From Lentisphaerota bacterium (GTDB taxonomy: Bacteria; Verrucomicrobiota; Lentisphaeria; Victivallales; GWF2-50-93): DNA of 6,684 nt. A program made the position numbers and the translations under genes. This document shows positions 1-4,747 of this stretch, piece after piece; the first letter of the stretch is position 1; the number at the start of each line of letters is the position of its first letter. The notes beneath the pieces are model-generated. The model was not told the DNA's origin and did not search any database. It saw only the letters and a list, made by a program, of their open reading frames with translations. Location of the stretch: positions 1 through 6,684 of the forward strand of contig JANYBI010000223.1 of assembly GCA_025360875.1 (NCBI GenBank). The letters are read 5' to 3'.

Positions 1-70
1 GTTTCGCATCCGTTTCTACCCTGTCAACGCCCCAGTATTCCGGATAATACGCGCATCCCAGATATTTCAT
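1..70 (-). CDS. Probable GH42-type beta-galactosidase, N-terminal fragment (runs off the window)
   Basis: The complement strand reads ATG at 70-68, followed by 22 further open codons to the window edge. The peptide begins MKYLGCAYYPEYWGVDRVE and continues TDAK. The G-x-x-YYPE-x-W stretch followed by an acidic/basic helix start is the typical opening of glycoside hydrolase family 42 enzymes, which release terminal beta-galactosyl residues. There is no signal peptide before it, which fits a cytoplasmic enzyme. The start is well supported by AAGGAGG at 84-78 on the complement strand, 7 bases before the ATG. It is transcribed divergently from the pseudopilin gene and shares a 160-base control region with it. 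The active-site residues lie outside the window, so another clan GH-A family with a similar first strand remains possible. The family call rests on about 12 residues. Confidence 0.72.
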   Translation of the reverse strand, partial: MKYLGCAYYPEYWGVDRVETDAK

Positions 71-77
71 TTGCCTT

Positions 78-84
78 CCTCCTT
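78..84 (-). promoter_or_regulatory. Strong Shine-Dalgarno of the divergent GH42-type gene
   Basis: The complement strand reads AAGGAGG, a full match to the anti-SD core, 7 bases before the ATG at 70-68. It fixes the start of the truncated minus-strand gene and is much stronger than the ribosome site of the pseudopilin gene on the other side. Confidence 0.8.
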
Positions 85-85
85 A

Positions 86-111
86 AAAATAAAAAACATG
101 TTTTTTATTTT
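86..111. repeat. Perfect 26-bp AT-rich palindrome between divergent genes
   Basis: Bases 86-111 are a perfect dyad centred on CATG at 97-100. The core is AAAAAACATGTTTTTT, flanked by AAAAT/ATTTT arms. It lies just upstream of the -35 of the plus-strand promoter, with its centre about 20 bp before that hexamer. It also lies in the presumed leader of the minus-strand GH42-type gene, directly before its SD. It could be an operator for a dimeric regulator, an UP-element-like A/T tract for RNA polymerase, or both. The symmetry is seen directly; the function is inferred. Confidence 0.6.
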
Positions 112-117
112 AACTGG

Positions 118-145
118 TTGATTTTGGTTGTTATAGAAATATAAT
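118..145 (+). promoter_or_regulatory. Sigma70-type promoter of the pseudopilin gene
   Basis: TTGATT at 118-123 and TATAAT at 140-145 are separated by 16 bases, so transcription should start near 152 and give a leader of about 80 bases. The -35 is embedded in a direct repeat, TGGTTG at 115-120 and again at 125-130, exactly 10 bp apart. The same arrangement, with the same spacer length and the same A-tract/T-tract dyad upstream, occurs before the barrel-protein gene at 1646-1673. Confidence 0.65.
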
Positions 146-165
146 GGACTGCAAAGACAATGCAA
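138..165 (-). promoter_or_regulatory. Possible promoter of the divergent GH42-type gene
   Basis: On the complement strand, TTGCAT (165-160) and TATATT (143-138) are 16 bases apart. The -10 would overlap the -10 of the plus-strand promoter, so the two promoters could compete for polymerase. Transcription would start near 131, placing the 86-111 palindrome in the leader of the minus-strand gene. AT-rich DNA yields such matches by chance, so this is only a candidate. Confidence 0.3.
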
Positions 166-174
166 ACAGCAATT

Positions 175-214
175 GTAAATATTCACTGAAGGACATACTT
201 CAGTGAATATTTAC
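175..214 (+). repeat. Perfect 17-bp inverted repeat in the pseudopilin leader
   Basis: Arms 175-191 (GTAAATATTCACTGAAG) and 198-214 are exact reverse complements around the 6-base loop GACATA. In RNA this would be a stable hairpin ending 17 bases before the ATG at 232. Neither strand carries a U-tract after the stem, so it is not a standard intrinsic terminator. Options are an operator just downstream of the promoter, an mRNA-stabilising or translation-controlling hairpin, or a small mobile-repeat remnant. The symmetry is certain; the role is not known. Confidence 0.7.
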
Positions 215-231
215 CAACTGAGAGCTGATTA

Positions 232-1137
232 ATGAAAAAGACATTCACACTCATAGAACTTCTTGTGGTAATCGCGATAATCGCCATCCTCGCCTCGCTG
301 CTGCTTCCGGCACTCACCCGGGCAAAGCGCGAAGCGGCCAAGACCGTCTGCATCAGCAACCAGCACCAGACCCATGTCGCCATGAGCGTCTACGGCACCG
401 ACTTCAATGAGTTTCCATCGGTGCTTGACTGGTCGACTGTCGACGGAAGCGATCTTGCCGCCAACAGGAGCGACAATATTTCCGATGAACAGACAGGAGG
501 ACTTACCGTGTCAAGGGGCTGGGCCTATACAGGCGCACCGGCCATTGTCCTGCTGCGGCAGCAGGCGTATATCACATCATACGTAGCCATGTCATGCGCG
601 GCCCCGCCCCAGTCCGAGCGGAAATTCTACAACAGGCATATGAACGGAGTGGACAACGTAGGGGGCAATCAAATTACACCCGGCTTCCTCTACAATATAC
701 TTACCGCCGATGCTTCGCTTTATACCATGTATGAAAATCCATTCGGAGGAAGTCTCGCCATCCGGAATCACGGCTGCAACCCATTCGACCTGTATTCCGA
801 TCCCGCCAAGGGAAGATCTACAAGCCAGCGCGGCTGGCAATTCCGTGACAAACGCCCTCCAGCCAACTTCGCCTGGACGACTTGTCCTGGCAGGATGGAA
901 AGCCAGGGGGCCACTCGCCCTGAAAGCGCCTATGGCGGCTATGGCTACGAACCCCATGGCTCTGCACCGTTATCCACACTGAATCCCCTGTTCGGCGGCG
1001 TCTCATGGGCTGAACTATGGGACAGGAGCTCCGTTCACGTCGTCGATCGCGTAGTCGGATTTGCCGATGGCCGCGTTGTCTACGATCACCAGGTCACCCC
1101 GCACAATCCGGCAAACTGCCCCGAGTGGATCCCCTAG
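232..1137 (+). CDS. Type IV pilin-like/type II secretion pseudopilin-like protein with H-X9-DG motif
   Basis: This 301-residue protein opens [21 protein letters not shown], the class III signal recognised by prepilin peptidase. Cleavage is expected after T4, with Phe at +1 and the conserved Glu at +5 (E9). The following hydrophobic segment (about residues 6-28) is the usual N-terminal helix that anchors such proteins in the inner membrane and packs them into a fibre. It runs on into [12 protein letters not shown] and then CISNQHQ, typical of the Planctomycetes/Lentisphaerae pilin-like family. The C-terminal part is globular and contains H269-X9-D279-G280, the tail motif of that family. The -1 residue is Thr, not the usual Gly. 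The ribosome site is weak (GAGAG at 220-224, 7 bases before ATG), but the start is fixed by the signal. Such proteins are often numerous in these genomes, so the specific substrate or role is unknown. It has its own promoter and leader hairpin, and stops at TAG 1135-1137. Confidence 0.92.
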   Translation: MKKTFTLIELLVVIAIIAILASLLLPALTRAKREAAKTVCISNQHQTHVAMSVYGTDFNEFPSVLDWSTVDGSDLAANRSDNISDEQTGGLTVSRGWAYTGAPAIVLLRQQAYITSYVAMSCAAPPQSERKFYNRHMNGVDNVGGNQITPGFLYNILTADASLYTMYENPFGGSLAIRNHGCNPFDLYSDPAKGRSTSQRGWQFRDKRPPANFAWTTCPGRMESQGATRPESAYGGYGYEPHGSAPLSTLNPLFGGVSWAELWDRSSVHVVDRVVGFADGRVVYDHQVTPHNPANCPEWIP

Positions 1138-1202
1138 CCTAGATTAATTCACGAGAAATAGCTTTCACCACGAAGAACCTAGCTGGCGCCACAACAAAAT
1201 TT

Positions 1203-1237
1203 TTAACCACAGAACACACTGAATACACAGAAAAAAA
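1203..1237 (+). repeat. Degenerate ACCACAGA-type interspersed repeat (single arm)
   Basis: The unit begins TTAACCACAGAACACACTGA, continues with ATACACAG and ends in an A-run, giving a roughly 10-base rhythm of CACAG/CACTG blocks. It matches the left arm of the repeat at 4630-4721 (TTAACCGCAGAGAACGCTGA) at most positions. A related fragment, TTTCACCACGAAGAAC, lies at 1162-1177. No matching right arm is present here, so this looks like a decayed or half copy. Repeats of this style occur in many environmental bacterial genomes. Confidence 0.5.
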
Positions 1238-1303
1238 TTCCGTAATACTATCCGTCAGCTTCTTGTTTTTTGAGGCTAATAGGATTTATATTCAATAGCA
1301 GTA

Positions 1304-1353
1304 TGTTGGGCTTTAGCCCGACAATTCTTAAATAGGCGGGTTAAAACCCACCT
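1304..1353. repeat. REP-like pair of short palindromes
   Basis: Two 20-base hairpins stand 10 bases apart. The first, TGTTGGGCTTTAGCCCGACA (1304-1323), has a 9-bp stem with one G-T pair. The second, AGGCGGGTTAAAACCCACCT (1334-1353), has a 9-bp stem with one mismatch. Both are of the GGGYT...ARCCC kind seen in REP/BIME elements, which are spread by REP-associated transposases (RAYTs). No transposase is in this window. The resemblance to REP elements is by form only; copy number elsewhere in the genome is unknown. Confidence 0.55.
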
Positions 1354-1435
1354 TACTTGTGAGGCAGAACTTGCTAGATTAACGGTTACCCACTCTCAGA
1401 TTTCCTGATCCGTGAAAATTGCCGTTGTTGCGATT

Positions 1436-1517
1436 TATCGGTTCCGGGGTCGGCATCGGTATCGGGATCGAATATTATTCACGTGCATCGATTCCGATAC
1501 CGACGGCGACCCCGACT
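1436..1517. repeat. Long inverted repeat built from CGG-ending hexamers
   Basis: The left arm 1445-1471 and the right arm 1488-1514 pair at 24 of 27 positions, plus one G-T pair, around a 16-base loop containing CACGTG. The left side reads as consecutive hexamers TATCGG, TTCCGG, GGTCGG, CATCGG, TATCGG and GATCGA (1436-1471). The right side mirrors this as CCGNNN units (CCGATA, CCGACG). It would make a strong hairpin in DNA or RNA. No U-tract follows (next bases CTGAAGC), so it does not look like an intrinsic terminator. It is most likely an interspersed repeat; function unknown. Confidence 0.65.
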
Positions 1518-1645
1518 GAAGCAAATCACACATATGCATTTTCCACAGAATTATAATTCCTCCCGTGCGGGTCAGGAAGTCTGACCTTTAGAAAAACTGA
1601 CGCACTGTGCTCTAAACAAAAAAACGGGATTTTTGCTTTTAATGG

Positions 1646-1673
1646 TTGACATTGGTTATGTATAAATTATAAT
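1646..1673 (+). promoter_or_regulatory. Near-consensus sigma70 promoter of the barrel-protein gene
   Basis: TTGACA at 1646-1651 and TATAAT at 1668-1673, with a 16-base spacer, match both consensus hexamers exactly. Transcription should start near 1680 and give a leader of about 60 bases. TGGTTG (1643-1648) and TGGTTA (1653-1658) form a 10-bp-phased direct repeat over the -35. An A-tract/T-tract dyad (1617-1622 with 1630-1635) is centred 20 bp before the -35. The whole block aligns without gaps to the pseudopilin promoter. Confidence 0.8.
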
Positions 1674-1680
1674 GGCTGTA

Positions 1681-1697
1681 ACAGAAAGTTGTTCTGT
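1681..1697 (+). repeat. Small hairpin at the start of the barrel-protein leader
   Basis: ACAGAA (1681-1686) and TTCTGT (1692-1697) pair around the loop AGTTG, right at the expected 5' end of the mRNA. A hairpin at this position often protects an mRNA from decay. The pseudopilin leader also holds a hairpin, though of unrelated sequence. Six base pairs can arise by chance, so confidence is modest. Confidence 0.35.
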
Positions 1698-1727
1698 CGA
1701 TACAAAAACATGCCGATAAAATCAACA

Positions 1728-1733
1728 AAGGAG
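1728..1733 (+). promoter_or_regulatory. Shine-Dalgarno that fixes the barrel-protein start
   Basis: AAGGAG lies 6 bases before the ATG at 1740. It decides for this start over the in-frame TTG at 1689, which has no ribosome site, sits in the leader hairpin and would put 17 charged residues ahead of the signal peptide. Confidence 0.85.
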
Positions 1734-1739
1734 CCCGTC

Positions 1740-4625
1740 ATGAAAACTCGTCACCTGCTGTACTCGCTCGCAATCGCCAGTCTGGGACTGCTATCGAGCG
1801 CCAATGCGGAAGACAAGAAGGCCGCCGCCTGGGGCCAGTCGGAAGGAGGCTTGTTCGCCGCCCCCACACACCTCGAAAAGATGGGCTACAACATGCCTGG
1901 CAGCAATGACTGGAATGGCCGCATATGCTGGACCGGCAAACCCGGCGCAGTCTTCTTCCCCGGAGAGAGCGTGGATATCGATGTGCAGCTCACAGGAGTG
2001 AAGCCTGACGCCAAATTCACTGTTGAAGTCACCCCTATCGACCAGCCTTTCCTCGCCCCAGACGGCCAGGACCTGCTTTTCCTGCCCAACTATGGCGTAT
2101 CACCTCGGGGCAAGACGGTTACGGTTCCAGCAGCTTTCGCATCTCCGGAAGATGCCGCCAAAGGGCTTTTGAAACTCCGGAATCTACCATTGGCGGACTT
2201 CGGTGTCGCGGCAGTGGCTCTGGACATCAAGGGTCTCGGCAAACAGCCGGTTGGCACTGTCGCACGCGGCCATGAACCGCGCCGTGGCGACCGCATGAAG
2301 AGCCAGCCGATGTACCACATGGGCGGCGGATCCATCTGCGGAAGCTGGGAGACCCAGATACCCGTGGTCGCCCGCGTCGGTTATCGCTGGATCAGGCCGG
2401 ACAATTTCCCCAACTGGCAGGGTTCTGACGGTGGTGGACGGGACAAACCCTTCGACTTCAGCAAGCAGGATCCCCTGATGAAAGCTTTCAAGGACAACGG
2501 CCTCTACCTTATTGGAAATGCCTACGGCTCCCCAAACTGGAGCATGGACAAAGCAAATTATGACGCCTACTTCTTTGCCCACAATGTCGAGGATGATCCG
2601 ATTTTCTCCAAGTGGGCGGAAGAGGCGGCCAAACGCTGGTGCGGAGCCGACGGCGAAGGCCCGCTCCAGATGATCGACTATTGGAACGAGCCCTGGGAAG
2701 GTGGCGGAATCAGCGCCTGGAAGGGCGATGCCATCCGTTATCGCCAGCTCTATGATGCCATCTATGACGGCATGAAGAAAGGCGCCCCGAAGATCAAGGT
2801 CGGTGGCTGCAGCTCGATCATGAACACCGGCGACAAATTCTTCACTTCAAAGGAACTGGAAGAGAAATATAGCAAGCGAGTCGAAATCCTCACGGACCAT
2901 TATGTAGGCGCCGCCAGCTGCTACGGGCCGCGCATCGCGGACCGCATGGGCATCATCTCAATGGAATCAGAGACTTGGTTCGGCGGAAATCCGCGCTATC
3001 AGGCTGCGACACTCGCATTCTTCCTTGGCAGCGGACAGAAGATCGTGAACACCAATCATCCTGCGCAGATACTCTGGAGCAACACACCGGAGGTCCCACT
3101 GCCTAAGCCTTCCCTTCTGGCGATGAACACTTTCTTCTATTTCGCAGGTGATCGGCCTTTCGAGCGCGTAGTCTTCTTCAATAATCTGCCCTGGCTCTTC
3201 CAGTTCGGAAAAGGAACGGAATGCGCCTTCATGCTTTTCGGCGATGGAAGCCATATCATCCCCGACCAGTTCGACAAGATCCGCGCCAACGGCAAGATAC
3301 TCATTCCCGTACAGGGCGGCAAGATCAAAGTATATGATGTCTACGGCAACGAGTTCGCCGCAAAGAACGATATCGTGGAAATACCTCTGAACCGCGACGC
3401 CTACTGGATTGAAGCTGCCGGACAGGACGCGGAAGTTGTAGCCAAGGCAGTCAGCGAAGCGAAGATCGAAGGGGTCAAGCCAGTAAGCCTGACACTCCGC
3501 GACCTGACAGCCCTCCCGGCCGCCGGAAGCAATGTTGAAGTTGAAGTTTGGAATGTCCTGAACCGTCCTATCGGAGGCGCGTTGGAACTCAAAATGCCCG
3601 GAAGCATAACTCTGCAGGCGGCGAGCCAGAATGTCAAACTTGCCCCCGGAGAACGCAAGACTCTTTCTTTTGCAATTGCCAAGGCCACGCCTGATGCGCA
3701 GAACGCATATCCGGCGGAAGCTGTTTTCAAGGGAGCCGACGGTGAAGCGAAACTCGCAGAGACCTTGCAGGCAAACGTAATCGTCAGAGGCACACCGAAA
3801 ATTGATGGCAACCTTGACGACTGGGCTGCAGTTCCGGCAGTCCGTGCCGTCTCCGACAAAGCCGCACCAGACATGATCCTGAAACTTTGGAAACCCTGGG
3901 AACAGCAGGCTGAAGCCAAGAATGGCGTTGCCGAATTCCGTGCCATGATCGACGACAACTTCCTATACATCGCCATCCGCGAACGCAATGCCGACTGGAA
4001 GCCTGTTCCGCGCCTGAGCACCCGCGACGACGATAAATTCTTCGGGAACACTCCTGTCACGGCACACACCTACTGGAGCAAGAATTTCGGTACTCCGGAT
4101 CCCGGCGACCAGTCGCTTCCTTACTATGGCAATATTGCGCAAATCGCAATCGGCCTCGGTCTTGGTTCCGCCGCGCACAATCTTCCTGAACCCAAGAACA
4201 TGCCATCACAAGTGCTCGCTATGCCTGACACCGACTATGAATATGCTGTCTGGGGCGCAACCGATGGCGGTACCGAAGTATGGCGCAACTATGCTGCAGG
4301 ACAGAACTGGGTCAGGCATTATGCACCGCACACAGTTCCAAAGGGCGCATATGATGGCGTACCGAAAGGATTCCAGGCTGTTGTCCGCAAGGATGGTGCC
4401 GACGTGATCTATGAAGTCGCGCTACCCCTTGCCGACATGCCGTTGTGCAAGCCCGAAATGCTGGCGGCAGGCAAGAACATCTGCCTGTCCTTCAAGCTGC
4501 CGGGCACCAACGTCAGGTACGGTACCGGCAAGTCGGCGACACGGCCAAACGGCATGAGCAAACTGCCACGCTGGGAGACATCGCCGTCAAACACAATCCG
4601 CTGGGGAATAGCGGCGGCGAAATAA
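1740..4625 (+). CDS. Exported clan GH-A-like glycoside hydrolase with C-terminal CBM9-like domain
   Basis: The protein has 961 residues from the ATG at 1740. Residues 1-23 (MKTRHLLYSLAIASLGLLSSANA) form a Sec signal peptide, cleaved at ANA-ED. An N-terminal beta-rich domain (about 30-185) precedes a (beta/alpha)8-barrel-like region (about 195-490) with VGYRWIRPDNFPNW, FDFSKQDPLMKAFKDNGLYL, SPNW and DYWNEPWEG. In the last motif N316-E317 fits the Asn-Glu acid/base pair of clan GH-A retaining hydrolases. The nucleophile is probably E411, or E409, in SMESETWFGG at the expected strand 7. A beta domain (about 505-575) and an Ig-like segment (about 580-685) follow. From about 688 the signature IDGNLDDW opens a CBM9/DOMON-like sugar-binding domain that runs to the end. 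The specific family (GH39-, GH5- or GH158-like) and substrate cannot be told by eye. The gene has a consensus promoter and good SD, and likely acts on an extracellular or periplasmic polysaccharide. The downstream gene may be co-transcribed. Confidence 0.88.
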   Translation: MKTRHLLYSLAIASLGLLSSANAEDKKAAAWGQSEGGLFAAPTHLEKMGYNMPGSNDWNGRICWTGKPGAVFFPGESVDIDVQLTGVKPDAKFTVEVTPIDQPFLAPDGQDLLFLPNYGVSPRGKTVTVPAAFASPEDAAKGLLKLRNLPLADFGVAAVALDIKGLGKQPVGTVARGHEPRRGDRMKSQPMYHMGGGSICGSWETQIPVVARVGYRWIRPDNFPNWQGSDGGGRDKPFDFSKQDPLMKAFKDNGLYLIGNAYGSPNWSMDKANYDAYFFAHNVEDDPIFSKWAEEAAKRWCGADGEGPLQMIDYWNEPWEGGGISAWKGDAIRYRQLYDAIYDGMKKGAPKIKVGGCSSIMNTGDKFFTSKELEEKYSKRVEILTDHYVGAASCYGPRIADRMGIISMESETWFGGNPRYQAATLAFFLGSGQKIVNTNHPAQILWSNTPEVPLPKPSLLAMNTFFYFAGDRPFERVVFFNNLPWLFQFGKGTECAFMLFGDGSHIIPDQFDKIRANGKILIPVQGGKIKVYDVYGNEFAAKNDIVEIPLNRDAYWIEAAGQDAEVVAKAVSEAKIEGVKPVSLTLRDLTALPAAGSNVEVEVWNVLNRPIGGALELKMPGSITLQAASQNVKLAPGERKTLSFAIAKATPDAQNAYPAEAVFKGADGEAKLAETLQANVIVRGTPKIDGNLDDWAAVPAVRAVSDKAAPDMILKLWKPWEQQAEAKNGVAEFRAMIDDNFLYIAIRERNADWKPVPRLSTRDDDKFFGNTPVTAHTYWSKNFGTPDPGDQSLPYYGNIAQIAIGLGLGSAAHNLPEPKNMPSQVLAMPDTDYEYAVWGATDGGTEVWRNYAAGQNWVRHYAPHTVPKGAYDGVPKGFQAVVRKDGADVIYEVALPLADMPLCKPEMLAAGKNICLSFKLPGTNVRYGTGKSATRPNGMSKLPRWETSPSNTIRWGIAAAK

Positions 4626-4629
4626 AGTC

Positions 4630-4721
4630 TTAACCGCAGAGAACGCTGAGGAGGCGCAGAGCACGCAAAGAAAACAAAGCTCCGCGCGCTTTGCGGTTTC
4701 CTCTGCGAACTTTGCGGTTAA
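4630..4721. repeat. Palindromic CGCAGAG-type interspersed repeat
   Basis: The left arm begins TTAACCGCAGAGAACGCTGA (4630-4649) and runs on through GGAGGCGCAGAG to 4661. The right arm (4689-4721), read on the complement strand, begins TTAACCGCAAAGTTCGCAGA and continues GGAAACCGCAAAG. The two arms are imperfect inverted copies. Each arm is itself made of roughly 10-12-base units ending CGCAGAG or CGCAAAG. In the middle CAAAGC (4675-4680) pairs with GCTTTG (4688-4693) around a 7-base loop. No T-tract follows, so it is unlikely to be a plain terminator. The arm resembles the degenerate repeat at 1203. Confidence 0.65.
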
Positions 4722-4736
4722 AAATAAGAATTTAAC

Positions 4737-4741
4737 GGGGG
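4737..4741 (+). promoter_or_regulatory. Ribosome-binding site of the propeller-protein gene
   Basis: A GGGGG run followed by AT lies 6 bases before the ATG at 4748. It is an imperfect SD (GGGGGA in place of AGGAGG), but the spacing is right and it agrees with a signal peptide that starts at this ATG. Confidence 0.5.
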
Positions 4742-4747
4742 ATCATT

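Larger units (their letters stand above)
1138..1645. other. Long non-coding gap carrying several repeat families
   Basis: No convincing gene is visible between the pseudopilin stop and the next promoter. The stretch contains two ACCAC-type repeat fragments (1165-1177 and 1203-1237), a REP-like double palindrome (1304-1353), a long hexamer-based inverted repeat (1436-1517) and a small hairpin (GGTCAG 1570-1575 with CTGACC 1581-1586). No clear intrinsic terminator follows the pseudopilin. The small hairpin is followed only by TTTAG and is a weak candidate more than 400 bases downstream. Confidence 0.7.
4626..4747 (+). other. Spacer between barrel and propeller genes
   Basis: This 122-base spacer is almost filled by the palindromic repeat at 4630-4721. 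I see no good -35/-10 pair in it, so the propeller gene is probably read through from the barrel-protein gene, with the repeat perhaps forming a hairpin in the joint mRNA. That would make the repeat a possible point of processing or partial attenuation. This is inference from spacing and lack of a promoter. Confidence 0.45.

Noticed and set aside
592..957. 121-codon minus-strand open frame inside the pseudopilin gene
   Set aside because: It is a shadow of a well-supported gene, with no independent signal.
1436..1517. Hexamer inverted repeat as an intrinsic terminator
   Set aside because: The right arm is followed by CTGAAGC, not a T-tract, and on the other strand the arm is followed by AACCGATAAATC, also without a U-run.
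1570..1590. Hairpin GGTCAG/CTGACC followed by TTTAG as terminator of the pseudopilin gene
   Set aside because: The stem is only 6 bp, the T-run is three bases, and it lies more than 430 bases after the stop codon.
1689..1739. In-frame upstream TTG start that would lengthen the barrel protein by 17 residues
   Set aside because: There is no ribosome site before it, it lies about 9 bases from the predicted transcription start and inside a leader hairpin, and it would hide the signal peptide. ATG at 1740 has AAGGAG at the right distance.
3401..4069. 222-codon minus-strand open frame
   Set aside because: It is antisense to the barrel-protein gene, rich in Ser/Ala/Arg as expected from reverse reading of GC-biased codons, with no domain or ribosome site.
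4630..4721. Repeat between barrel and propeller genes read as an intrinsic terminator or CRISPR fragment
   Set aside because: No T-tract follows the stem. The units are inverted and degenerate, with no equal-length unique spacers, so neither model fits.
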